Source of the DNA: JBCCLJ01 sp039026915
Lineage (GTDB): Bacteria; Acidobacteriota; Thermoanaerobaculia; Multivoradales; Multivoraceae
NCBI GenBank assembly: GCA_039026915.1
Contig: JBCCLJ010000012.1
Span: 1 to 64,000, forward strand
Direction: 5' to 3'
Length of the DNA stretch: 64,000 bases
The notes beneath the pieces were generated by a model. It saw nothing but the letters and a program-made list of their open reading frames with translations. It had not been told where the DNA came from and ran no database searches. Shown here one piece after another: positions 1 through 7,994 of this stretch; within the stretch, counting starts at the first letter, position 1, and each line of letters starts with the position of its first letter. A program made the position numbers and the translations under genes.

Positions 1-1146
1 CTCGCTGCGGGACAGCAGACTCACGTCTCCTGGGAAATCGTCAACGCGGGGCAAGACCTGCTCACGGAGTCGTACCGAGAGCGCGTCTACCTGTCTGCGG
101 ATCGCAACCTCGACCCCTCGGACGAGCTCCTCGACGTCAGTCATCGGCACACCGCCGATCTGAGCCGCAACGAAAGACACGCCGGCAGCCGCAAGGTGCG
201 GATTCCCGTCGACACGGCTCCGGGGATCCACTACCTCCTGATCGAGGCTGACACCGATGGCGTCGTCGACGAATCGCGCGAAGACAACAACGTCGTGAGC
301 TACCTGCTCGAGGTCACCAACGACCCTGCTCGAGAGGGCGACCTCGATCGCGACCTGATCGTCACCGAAGCCCGGACGGGCTCGCCCAGCGTCGACGCGG
401 GCGATCGCGTCACTCTGCTCTACGGTCTGGAGAACGTCGGAAGTGACGACATTCTCGGCGTCTACCGGGAGCTCATCTACCTCTCGACCGACGGTCAGCT
501 GGCAGGCGCCCAGCTCGTGGCCAGCAGCCACACCCACACCAAGGATCTTCTGGCCGGACGGCAGGCTCACGACGGCACCCTCGGCGTGACGATCCCAAGG
601 TCGACGGCGCCCGGAGGCTACTTCCTCGTCATTCAGGGCGACGCCGCCGCAGAGATCACGGAGTCGAACGAGGACAACAACCTGGCGACGGTCCCGATCC
701 AGGTCAATCCGCCGAGCGGCGACGACGATCCGACGCGCATCGGCAGGGACCTGACCCTGATCGATCTCCAGATCTCGAAGTCGATCATCCGCGTCGGCGA
801 CGCGCTGAACGCGTCCTACGTCATCGAGAACGTCGGCGACGTGCCGGTCTCGTCGAGCTTCAGGGACCGCGCCTACCTCTCGACCGACGAAGTGCTCGAC
901 AGCGGCGACATCCTCGTCGGCGTCAGCCACCTCCACACGGCGGATCTGCCGCGCACCGGGGGGCTGCATCGCTCGGACCTGCCCTGGGCCGTACCGTCCA
1001 AGGTCACCGTCGGCTTCTACTACCTGATCGTCAAGACCGACGCACTGAACAACGTCGACGAGTTCGACGAAGGCAACAACACGCAGACCTTCTACCTGAA
1101 GGTCCTCGAACGCCCGTCATCGAGCGCAGCGCTCACCGAAAGATGA
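1..1146 (+). CDS. CARDB-repeat secreted protein, 3' part (5' end outside window)
   Basis: The frame is open from base 1, so the start lies upstream; about 381 residues are visible. They form three tandem CARDB-like beta-sandwich units: an incomplete one at residues 1-106, then about 118-235 and 250-370. Each carries a V/I-ENVG-type strand, an R-x-x-x-YLS-D segment, an S-H-x-HT-x-DL segment and an acidic ending of the form S-x-EDNN or FDEGNN. CARDB units are adhesion or spacer modules of large extracytoplasmic proteins. No membrane segment or sorting tail is visible at the C-terminus, so the protein is probably secreted. The stop overlaps the next start (ATGA), which implies co-transcription with the small exported protein downstream. 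Function beyond a structural or adhesive role cannot be deduced. Confidence 0.85.
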   Translation, partial: LAAGQQTHVSWEIVNAGQDLLTESYRERVYLSADRNLDPSDELLDVSHRHTADLSRNERHAGSRKVRIPVDTAPGIHYLLIEADTDGVVDESREDNNVVSYLLEVTNDPAREGDLDRDLIVTEARTGSPSVDAGDRVTLLYGLENVGSDDILGVYRELIYLSTDGQLAGAQLVASSHTHTKDLLAGRQAHDGTLGVTIPRSTAPGGYFLVIQGDAAAEITESNEDNNLATVPIQVNPPSGDDDPTRIGRDLTLIDLQISKSIIRVGDALNASYVIENVGDVPVSSSFRDRAYLSTDEVLDSGDILVGVSHLHTADLPRTGGLHRSDLPWAVPSKVTVGFYYLIVKTDALNNVDEFDEGNNTQTFYLKVLERPSSSAALTER

Positions 1147-1634
1147 GGTCTACCATGCTCCGTTTCACCCTTGCCCTGACTCTGATGACGGGTCTTCACC
1201 TCCTCGGAACGCAACCCGTGCTCGCCGACGATCTTCATCACCACTCGGCCTACAGCCAGGATCCCGAGCCCGAGCCCTGCGTCACCTCGGAGACGTCTCT
1301 TTGCCTCGGCAAGGGCCGATTCCAGGTCGACGTCGCCTGGCAGAACGCGCAGGGCCAGAGCGGCTTCGCCTCTCACGTCGAGCTTTCGGACGGTGCCGCC
1401 TACTTCTGGTTTTTCGATCGCGAAAACCCCGAGGTCTTCGTCAAGATCATCGACGCCTGCGCGGCCCCTTTCGACCGCTACTGGGTCTTTCTCGCCGGGC
1501 TCACCGACGTCGGGGTGGTTCTCACGGTGACGGACACCGCCACGGGTGAGAGCAAGAGCTACATCAACCCGCAGGGGAACCGCTTCGAAGCCGTTCAAGA
1601 CACGGACGCCTTCGCCGGCTGCAGCGTCGACTGA
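1143..1634 (+). CDS. Small exported protein with a single Cys-flanked YFWFFD module
   Basis: This 163-residue protein has a signal peptide (cleavage near the ALAD site, about residue 29) followed by one globular module. The module begins with a Cys and the motif SLCL, continues with RFQVDVAW, a central AAYFWFFD core, KIIDAC and RYWVFLAGLTD, and ends near AFAGC. The same module occurs twice at the C-terminus of the giant Calx-beta protein at 17801-22711. Conserved paired Cys residues suggest an extracytoplasmic, disulfide-bonded domain. I know the module from acidobacterial proteins of unknown function. The start overlaps the upstream stop (ATGA); an ATG at 1155 is an alternative. Its role is unknown, but coupling to the CARDB protein suggests a shared surface function. 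Confidence 0.8.
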   Translation: MRSTMLRFTLALTLMTGLHLLGTQPVLADDLHHHSAYSQDPEPEPCVTSETSLCLGKGRFQVDVAWQNAQGQSGFASHVELSDGAAYFWFFDRENPEVFVKIIDACAAPFDRYWVFLAGLTDVGVVLTVTDTATGESKSYINPQGNRFEAVQDTDAFAGCSVD

Positions 1635-1733
1635 GCTCCCGACACAGGTCCCGATCTTCGCGGAGACAATCCCCCTCCACTCCCGTTCCGTATCCTCTGG
1701 TCGAAGAGAGCAGACGACGGAGAGGAGTCGAGA

Positions 1734-2426
1734 ATGAGCGAAGCGCCGCACGGCAAGAACGGTTGGGCCCTCGTCGCGGGCGCGGGACCCGGACTCGGGC
1801 AGGCTCTGCTGCAGCGCTTCGACCGAGGCCAGCTGCACGCGGTCGGCGTCACGCGCAGCGCCGCGGACTCCGGCTTCGAGTCCCACCGCTGTGACCTTTC
1901 GGACGGGACGAAAGCCGCCGACCTCCTCGGGCGGTTGATCGAAAGCTACGGGCCTCCGAAGATCGTCGCGCACAACACCGCCCAGCTCGTCATCCAGCCC
2001 TTTCTCGAAACGACGCCGACAGAGTTCGAGCAGTGCTGGCGCTCCATGGTGCTGAGCGCGGTGCACGTCGCACAGGGAGTGCTGCAACCCATGGTCCGCG
2101 CGGGCGGCGGCAGCTTCCTCGTTTCCGGCGCCACCGCCAGCATCCGTGGCGGCGCGCGCTTCGCCGCGTTCGCTCAAGCCAAGTTCGCACTGCGCGGCCT
2201 GACGCAGTCGCTGGCGCGCGAGTTCCAGCCGGCGGGCGTGCACGTCGCGCACGTGCTCCTCGACGGCATCATCGACTCGCCGCGCAGCCGCGAGCTCCAC
2301 ACCCTCGATCCTTCCAAGATGATCGACCCGGACGACCTGGCCGAGGCGTACTGGCAGTTGGCAAGGCAGCCGAGCACCACGTGGACCCACGAGCTCGACC
2401 TCCGCCCGCGGACGGAGTCCTTCTGA
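1734..2426 (+). CDS. SDR-family oxidoreductase lacking the catalytic Tyr
   Basis: The 230-residue product has a Rossmann N-terminus (VAGAGPGLGQAL, a GxxxGxG-type NAD(P)-binding loop) and the short-chain dehydrogenase core. Ser131 lies in the strand FLVSGATAS. At the place of the classical YxxxK motif the sequence is F146-A-Q-A-K150, so the catalytic Tyr is Phe while Lys is kept. A subgroup of SDR proteins with FAxxK at this site exists, so this is probably a divergent family trait rather than a mutation. The substrate is unknown and the protein may not be a classical dehydrogenase. It precedes an FAD oxidoreductase by 2 nt, so the two are probably co-transcribed. A GGAGAGGAG-like ribosome site precedes the ATG. 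Confidence 0.8.
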   Translation: MSEAPHGKNGWALVAGAGPGLGQALLQRFDRGQLHAVGVTRSAADSGFESHRCDLSDGTKAADLLGRLIESYGPPKIVAHNTAQLVIQPFLETTPTEFEQCWRSMVLSAVHVAQGVLQPMVRAGGGSFLVSGATASIRGGARFAAFAQAKFALRGLTQSLAREFQPAGVHVAHVLLDGIIDSPRSRELHTLDPSKMIDPDDLAEAYWQLARQPSTTWTHELDLRPRTESF

Positions 2427-2428
2427 CG

Positions 2429-3562
2429 GTGAGCTCGAACACTCTCGAAGCAAAGGTCGCGATCGTCGGCGGAGGACTCACCGGTCTGTCTCTCGCCGAG
2501 CATCTGCACCGTCGCGGCATCGACTGGTGTCTCCTGGAAGCACGCGATCGACTGGGTGGCAGGATCTCGGGAGAGCGCGTCGTCGGCAACGGAGGCGACG
2601 AGGTCTTCGATCTCGGCCCTTCCTGGTTCTGGCCGGGACAGCCGCGCATGCACGCTCTCGTCGAGCGGCTCGAGCTGGAGGTCTTCCCGCAGCACGCGCA
2701 GGGCGACGGTCTCTTCGAGGACGAGAGAGGCGCGCAGATGAAAGGGCCCGGGTTTGCCACGATGCGTGGCTCGCTGCGAGTCCGCGGGGGAATGACGGCA
2801 CTCGTCGACGGCGTGTCAGCTCGCCTTCCCGACGAGCGGCTGCATCTTGGTCAGACGGTTCAGTGCATCCAGAACGCGAGCGCCACCGGCCTCAGCACAC
2901 AAGGCAGCGAGGAGCGGCCGATCGCCGTCGCCGAGCACGTGATCCTCGCTCTGCCACCGCGCGTCGCCGCGGGCCTGACCCTGAGGCCGGCTCTCAGCGA
3001 AGCGGCCAGGAGATCGCTGCTCGAGATCCCTTCCTGGATGGCGGGCCAGGCGAAGTTCGTCGCCGTCTACGAGGAGGCGTTCTGGCGAGACCAAGGGCTG
3101 TCGGGAGATGCCATGAGCCGCCGCGGGCCGCTGGCCGAGATCCACGACGCCAGCCTGCCGGGCGGTTCGAGCGCTCTCTTCGGCTTCGTCGGCTGGCCCC
3201 CTGACGTTCGCCTCGGCGACCCGGAGGGACTCGTGGCCGCCGCCGTCGATCAGCTCGCCCGCCTCTTCGGAGAGAACGCCCGTTCGACCGTGCGGACGTT
3301 GCTCAAGGACTGGGCGGCGGACGCGGAGACCGCTGTGCCAGAAGACAGCGCGCCACTGCACGGACATCCCGCCTACGGCATGCAACGTTCTCTCGAGGGC
3401 CTCTGGAACGGCACCCTGCACTTCGCAGCGACCGAGCTCGCGCCGCGCTGCGGCGGCTATCTCGAAGGCGCCCTGGAGAGCGCCGACGAGACCGCCCAAC
3501 AGCTTCTGGCGCGGCTCAGCGCGGAGAGAAGGCAAGAAACCGCAGTCGATCGAGATCCTTGA
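2429..3562 (+). CDS. FAD-dependent amine oxidase-family oxidoreductase
   Basis: The predicted 377-residue flavoprotein starts at a GTG two bases after the SDR stop; the frame is open further upstream but the FAD-binding strand begins right after this GTG. The N-terminus has the dinucleotide-binding loop (IVGGGLTGLSLA), an acidic residue closing the second strand (LLEARD), and the RLGGR motif typical of the flavin amine oxidase/phytoene desaturase superfamily. The C-terminal GGYLEGALESADETA segment is the expected FAD-contact region. The superfamily oxidises amines or desaturates carbon bonds; the substrate cannot be told. The 3' end overlaps the convergent PQQ-like gene by 47 bases. Being adjacent to an SDR suggests a small redox operon. 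Confidence 0.85.
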   Translation: MSSNTLEAKVAIVGGGLTGLSLAEHLHRRGIDWCLLEARDRLGGRISGERVVGNGGDEVFDLGPSWFWPGQPRMHALVERLELEVFPQHAQGDGLFEDERGAQMKGPGFATMRGSLRVRGGMTALVDGVSARLPDERLHLGQTVQCIQNASATGLSTQGSEERPIAVAEHVILALPPRVAAGLTLRPALSEAARRSLLEIPSWMAGQAKFVAVYEEAFWRDQGLSGDAMSRRGPLAEIHDASLPGGSSALFGFVGWPPDVRLGDPEGLVAAAVDQLARLFGENARSTVRTLLKDWAADAETAVPEDSAPLHGHPAYGMQRSLEGLWNGTLHFAATELAPRCGGYLEGALESADETAQQLLARLSAERRQETAVDRDP

Positions 3563-4826
3563 CCCACAGTCCGCGGTTCGTGACCAGGGGATGAGCCCAC
3601 GTGGGGCTCGGAGCGACCTCGCGACGGAGAACCTCGCGCAGCTCGTTGCCGTCGCGCTCGAAGACGACCAGCTCACCCTCGGAGCGAAGAGACAGCACGT
3701 GCCGATCGCCGAGAGCGACGAGAGACGAGTGCTCGCCGTAGCGGGCGTCTCCCTGCCAGACGATGGAGCCGGTCGACGCGTCGAGAGCGAGCATCGAGCC
3801 CTTGCGCAGGTGCGAGTGCACGACGACGAGGTCACCCGAAGGCACCGGTGAGCTCATCTCGGGAGCGGTCTCTTCGGCACTCCAGATGACGTCCGCACTC
3901 CATCCGGAGGCGCTGCGGGTCACGGCCAGGCGGTGGGTCGGCCTCTTCTCGCCCGCAACCAGAACGTCGCCGCCCAGGAGAAGAGGGGTCGCCTCGTTCT
4001 GCGCGTAGCCGCTGCGCTCGTAGGGGACCTCCCAGAGTCTGGCGCCCGTCGCGGCGTCGAGACCGACGAGCTCGGCGTCGGCAAGATGCACGATCTGCTC
4101 GATACCGTCGAAGGTCGCCGCGAGTGGCGAGGCGTAGCTGGCCCCGACGGAGTGGGTCCAGACGGTCGAGCCGTTGGCGGCGTCGAGGCAGACGACGGCG
4201 CCGTCCTTCTCGCTCCCAGCGACGACGACGATGCCGCACGTTGCTGCGACCGGGGAACTGGCGACGCCGAAGTCCGGCGTCGGCGCATCGTCAGCCAGAT
4301 CGACGCGGAAGCGCAGCTTGCCCGTCGCTGCCTCCCAACCGGTGACGATCCCGGTCATACCGTAGGTAACCAGAAGGCCACCCGTCAGCAGCGGTGTCGC
4401 TTTGGGACCCTTGCCGTGTTTGCGCGCCGCGAAGGACACTTTCACACGGGGTGCCGGCAGGCTCTTGCTCCAAAGAAGCTGGCCGGTCTCGAGTGCATAG
4501 GCGGCCGCGACCTCGTCCTCACCGCGGCGCGCGAAGACGAAGACCCGCTCTCCGTCGCTCACCGGTGAGGAGTGACCGAGGCCGACCTCCTGCGACCATT
4601 TCTCTTCGAGGCCCGTCGCGCTCCAGTCCACGTCGAGCGCGGCTGCACCGCTGCGATCCGCCCCGCGCCATCCGGACCAGGGGCTCGCCGGATCGGGGGT
4701 CGGCTCGGTTCGTTCAGAAGCCGCGCTGGGCAGCGCCAAGAGGCCGCCGAGGGATGCACAGAGCAAGAGGGTGCAAAGGAAGTTCAGGCACAGAGTTCGC
4801 GAGGGGAGGTTCCTTGGGTGCTTCAT
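3516..4826 (-). CDS. Exported PQQ-like beta-propeller protein (WRG type)
   Basis: The 436-residue product has a signal peptide (hydrophobic stretch at about residues 14-33, cleavage near PSAAS) followed by a WSGWRG motif and repeated propeller blades. The blades show the PQQ-like pattern of A-x-x-x-x-TG-x-L/R-x-W (for example LETGQLLWSK, AATGARLWEV). Proteins of this kind are annotated as PQQ-binding-like beta-propellers; most bind no PQQ, and the role is usually unassigned. It is one of three WRG-type paralogs in the window (also 12832-14124 and 57669-58982). It is transcribed divergently from the LysR regulator that starts about 90 bases away, so it may be regulated by it, though this is inference. 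Confidence 0.85.
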   Translation of the reverse strand: MKHPRNLPSRTLCLNFLCTLLLCASLGGLLALPSAASERTEPTPDPASPWSGWRGADRSGAAALDVDWSATGLEEKWSQEVGLGHSSPVSDGERVFVFARRGEDEVAAAYALETGQLLWSKSLPAPRVKVSFAARKHGKGPKATPLLTGGLLVTYGMTGIVTGWEAATGKLRFRVDLADDAPTPDFGVASSPVAATCGIVVVAGSEKDGAVVCLDAANGSTVWTHSVGASYASPLAATFDGIEQIVHLADAELVGLDAATGARLWEVPYERSGYAQNEATPLLLGGDVLVAGEKRPTHRLAVTRSASGWSADVIWSAEETAPEMSSPVPSGDLVVVHSHLRKGSMLALDASTGSIVWQGDARYGEHSSLVALGDRHVLSLRSEGELVVFERDGNELREVLRREVAPSPTWAHPLVTNRGLWVKDLDRLRFLAFSPR

Positions 4827-4919
4827 CGGCGAGTCCTTTCGAGGTTCGTTCTCAGGAGACTACGCATCCGAAATAGAATGGATAGCAACACAGAACGCAT
4901 GCCAGGTATTCAGGAACGC

Positions 4920-5810
4920 ATGAAACTCGACTGGACGCTCCTTCAGACCTTTCTCGCGGTTGCCGAGCGCGGATCGCTCACCGCGGCCGGCAGGGATCTA
5001 GGGCTCTCGCAGCCGACCGTCGGTCGCCACATCCGACGCCTCGAAGCACTTCTCGGCGAAGTGCTCTTCACGAGGCGCAAGGAGGGGCACCAGCTCACGC
5101 CGCGCGGCACGCAACTCTTCGAGCACGCCGCAGCAATGGCATCGGCGGCACGGCTCTTCGAGGGTGTCGGTGCCGGCTTCGCTCAACACGTCGAGGGCAC
5201 CGTGCGGATCGCCTCGGCCCAGGTCTTTGCAATCGAGGTTCTTCCAGCACTGCTCGCCGATCTCCTGGACCAGCATCCTCGACTGGAGATCGAGGTCGTC
5301 GTCAATGACTCGGAGGAAAACCTGCTGCGCCGGGAAGCCGATGTCGCCATCCGTCACTTTCGCTCCCGTCAGCAGGACATCATCACCTCCAAGGTCAGCC
5401 ACCTCGGGATCGGCCTCTTCGCGCATCGCGACTACCTTGCACGCCACGGCGTCCCGGAAACGCCAAGGGACCTGTTGGCTCATCGCGTCATCGGTTTCGA
5501 TCGGATCGCCAACAGCGTCGACGGAGCCAAGGCCCTCGGGCTCGACGTCAAGGCGTCCGACTTTCGCCTGCGCACGGACTCGATCCCGACGCAGAACGCC
5601 TCTCTCCTCGCCGGCCTGGGCATCGGCTCGTACCAGGTGTGGCTCGCCGAACGGCACCCGGAGCTCGTGCGGGTCATTCCAGGACTCGTCGTCGGCGAGC
5701 TCGAGGTCTGGGTCGCCGCTCATGACGACCTGACGCGAAGCCCGAGCATCCGCGCCGTCTACGACGCCCTCCGCGACGGCCTCAGCGAGCTCCTCGAGGA
5801 CGTCGAGTGA
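4920..5810 (+). CDS. LysR-family transcriptional regulator
   Basis: From the ATG at 4920 the product is 296 residues, the normal LysR length. The N-terminal helix-turn-helix spans about residues 1-60 (TFLAVAERGSLTAAGRDLGLSQPTVGRHIRRLE) and is followed by a periplasmic-binding-protein-like effector domain. Upstream in-frame ATGs at 4878 and 4899 are possible, but LysR proteins typically start a few residues before the first helix, as here. A TAGAAT -10-like box lies at 4874-4879. It is divergent from a PQQ-like exported protein and is followed by a nitroreductase with its own promoter-like element, so either neighbour could be its target. The inducer is unknown. Confidence 0.85.
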   Translation: MKLDWTLLQTFLAVAERGSLTAAGRDLGLSQPTVGRHIRRLEALLGEVLFTRRKEGHQLTPRGTQLFEHAAAMASAARLFEGVGAGFAQHVEGTVRIASAQVFAIEVLPALLADLLDQHPRLEIEVVVNDSEENLLRREADVAIRHFRSRQQDIITSKVSHLGIGLFAHRDYLARHGVPETPRDLLAHRVIGFDRIANSVDGAKALGLDVKASDFRLRTDSIPTQNASLLAGLGIGSYQVWLAERHPELVRVIPGLVVGELEVWVAAHDDLTRSPSIRAVYDALRDGLSELLEDVE

Positions 5811-5842
5811 CTCACGGCTGGCGACAGGTCCACGCTCTGCCG

Positions 5843-5848
5843 TACTCT
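5843..5848 (+). promoter_or_regulatory. -10-like box of a probable leaderless promoter
   Basis: TACTCT lies exactly 6 nt before the ATG of the nitroreductase gene, with GCGACA 16 nt upstream as a weak -35. Transcription would begin at or next to the A of the ATG. The same geometry recurs at 15952, 33271, 33779 and 52006. It helps to choose the start at 5855 over the GTG at 5807. Confidence 0.45.
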
Positions 5849-5854
5849 CGCTCC

Positions 5855-6520
5855 ATGGAGCTCCAAGACACGATCCGCACCACCTTCGCTGCTCGCGACT
5901 TCACCGACGAAGAGCTGACCGACGAGACGCTCTACGACATTCTCGACGTCGCTCGATTCGCGCCGAGCGGAGGCAACCGCCAGGGCTGGAAGGTCCTCGT
6001 CATCCGTTCGCAGGAGACGCGCCGCCAGCTCGCCGATCTCTGCATGCCGACAGTGCGTCGCTACGTCGCCGAGATGCGCGCCGGTGAGAGCCCGTGGAAC
6101 ACGGTGGTGCCTTCTTCGGTGACGGACGAAGAGGCCGAAGCGACCGAAGTCGCCTGGCCGATGCTCGATGAGATCGACAAGGTCCCCGTCGTACTCGTCG
6201 TCGCCGTCGACCTTTCGGTTCTCGCCTGCTTCGACAAGGATCTCGAGCGCGTCGGCATCATCGGTGGAGCCTCGATCTATCCCTTCGTCTGGAACATCCT
6301 TCTCGCCGCCCGCGACCGCGGCTACGGCGGTACGATCACGACCTTTCTCACGGGACAGGAGCCCGCGGCGCGGGAGGTTCTCGGGCTGCCCGAGAACTAC
6401 GCCGTCGCAGCCCTCGTACCCCTTGGGCGCCCGGTCAAGCAGCTGACCAAGCTGCGTCGCAATCCGGTCGAAGAGTTCGCCTGCTTCGATCGCTGGGACG
6501 GCGACCCGCTCGTGCGCTAG
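5855..6520 (+). CDS. Nitroreductase-family flavoprotein
   Basis: The 221-residue product has the nitroreductase fold. It starts with an AIRT-like helix (DTIRTTFAARDF), followed by VARFAPSGGNRQGWKVLVI, where the SGGNRQ segment corresponds to the FMN-phosphate contact. It continues to a GGTITTFLTGQE region and a C-terminal V-x-x-G-x-P strand (ALVPLGRPVKQL). Members are FMN-dependent NAD(P)H reductases of nitro, quinone or other acceptors, or dehalogenase-like enzymes; the substrate is undetermined. A GTG at 5807 overlaps the LysR stop, but the protein aligns from ATG 5855, which is preceded by a -10 box at leaderless distance. It could be a target of the upstream LysR regulator. Confidence 0.85.
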   Translation: MELQDTIRTTFAARDFTDEELTDETLYDILDVARFAPSGGNRQGWKVLVIRSQETRRQLADLCMPTVRRYVAEMRAGESPWNTVVPSSVTDEEAEATEVAWPMLDEIDKVPVVLVVAVDLSVLACFDKDLERVGIIGGASIYPFVWNILLAARDRGYGGTITTFLTGQEPAAREVLGLPENYAVAALVPLGRPVKQLTKLRRNPVEEFACFDRWDGDPLVR

Positions 6521-6566
6521 CGCTGCCCTCCGGGGCCCGATCGAGACGTCCCCAGGGTCGGCACCG

Positions 6567-7994
6567 TTGCTCTTCACGTCCTACACCTTTCTCTTCGTCT
6601 TCCTGCCCGTCGTCCTGACGGTGACGCTCGCTCTGCCTGCGAAGCAGCGAAACGCCTTTCTCGCGGTCGCGAGCTACGTCTTCTACGCACAGTGGAATCC
6701 CTGGTTCCTGCTCCTGCTGGTCGCATCGACTCTGCTCGACTACCGCTGCGGAGCGCTGATCGCCCACTCCGCGAGTGCACGCGTGCGTCGACTCGCCCTG
6801 GCCGCATCGCTCAGCGGCAATCTCGGACTCCTCGGCGTCTTCAAGTACGCCGGCTTTGTCGTCTCGAACCTGAATACGGTGTTGGCCGCCGCCGGAGCCT
6901 CCTCCCTGCCGGTGCCCCAGCTGACGCTGCCCGTCGGCATCTCGTTCTTTACCTTCCAGTCGATGTCCTACTCGTTCGACCTCTACCGAGGCGCTGCGCG
7001 ACCGGCCCGCTCGCTCCTCGACTTCGCGACCTATGTCGCTCTCTTTCCGCAGCTCGTTGCGGGACCGATCCTCCGCTACCGAACGCTGGCGGAGCAGCTG
7101 GCGGTGCGCACCGTCGACGCGGAGCGTGTGATGCGCGGTCTCTCGATCTTCTCGATCGGGCTGGCCAAGAAAGTCCTGCTGGCCAACAACCTCGCTCCCG
7201 TCGCCGACGGCGCCTTCGCCGAGAGCTCGATGGCGGGCGCCGCCCTGACGCCCGGCCTGGCCTGGATCGGCACGCTCGCCTACGCGCTGCAAATCTACTT
7301 CGACTTCTCGGGCTACTCCGACATGGCGATCGGACTCGGCCTCTGCCTCGGCTTCGTCTTTCCACAGAACTTCGACGCTCCCTACCGTTCGCGATCGATC
7401 ACCGACTTCTGGCGCCGTTGGCACATCTCTCTTTCGCAGTGGCTCCGGGACTACCTCTACATTCCGCTGGGCGGCAACCGCGGCAGCCGTTTCGCCACCT
7501 ACCGCAACCTCGCACTGACGATGCTGCTCGGCGGGCTCTGGCACGGCGCGGCCTGGACGTTCGTGGTCTGGGGCGCTCTCCACGGCCTGCTGCTGGCGCT
7601 CGAGCGCGCGCGCGGCCGACGGTCCCTCTACGCCGTTCTCCCCACGGAGCTCCAGCGCCTCTGCACCGGCCTTCTCGTCCTCGTCACCTGGGTCTTCTTT
7701 CGCGCGGAGAGTCTTTCGGGAGCGACCTTTCACCTCGCCGCAATGTTCGGAGTCGGAGGCCCGACAGCCAACGGCTCGCTCCTGCGCACGGAGCTTCTCG
7801 ACCCATTTCGTAGCGGTCTTCTCATCGTCGCCCTCGTCCTGGCCACCACGCCCTGGCGCACCTGCGACCTCCTGGATCCGCAGCGGTCCGACGAGCGTGC
7901 CTGGAAACGCCTCGTCGCCCTCCTGCTCTTCGGGCTGTCGGTCCTCGAGCTCTCTTCGCAGGGCTATAACCCCTTTCTCTACTTCCAGTTCTGA
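6567..7994 (+). CDS. MBOAT-family O-acyltransferase (AlgI-like)
   Basis: The 475-residue polytopic membrane protein begins at TTG with the family-typical MLFTSYTFLFVFLP helix. It shows the MBOAT signature: YFDFSGYSDMAIG, then FWRRWHISLSQWLRDYLYIPLGGNR, and the catalytic-His region LLGGLWHGAAWTFVVWG. AlgI-type proteins take acetyl groups across the inner membrane and pass them to a periplasmic partner for O-acetylation of exported polysaccharide. Its stop overlaps the start of an AlgX/AlgJ-like gene (ATGA), which is the expected partner. The polymer being acetylated is not identified here, since no alginate synthesis genes are visible. Confidence 0.9.
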   Translation: MLFTSYTFLFVFLPVVLTVTLALPAKQRNAFLAVASYVFYAQWNPWFLLLLVASTLLDYRCGALIAHSASARVRRLALAASLSGNLGLLGVFKYAGFVVSNLNTVLAAAGASSLPVPQLTLPVGISFFTFQSMSYSFDLYRGAARPARSLLDFATYVALFPQLVAGPILRYRTLAEQLAVRTVDAERVMRGLSIFSIGLAKKVLLANNLAPVADGAFAESSMAGAALTPGLAWIGTLAYALQIYFDFSGYSDMAIGLGLCLGFVFPQNFDAPYRSRSITDFWRRWHISLSQWLRDYLYIPLGGNRGSRFATYRNLALTMLLGGLWHGAAWTFVVWGALHGLLLALERARGRRSLYAVLPTELQRLCTGLLVLVTWVFFRAESLSGATFHLAAMFGVGGPTANGSLLRTELLDPFRSGLLIVALVLATTPWRTCDLLDPQRSDERAWKRLVALLLFGLSVLELSSQGYNPFLYFQF

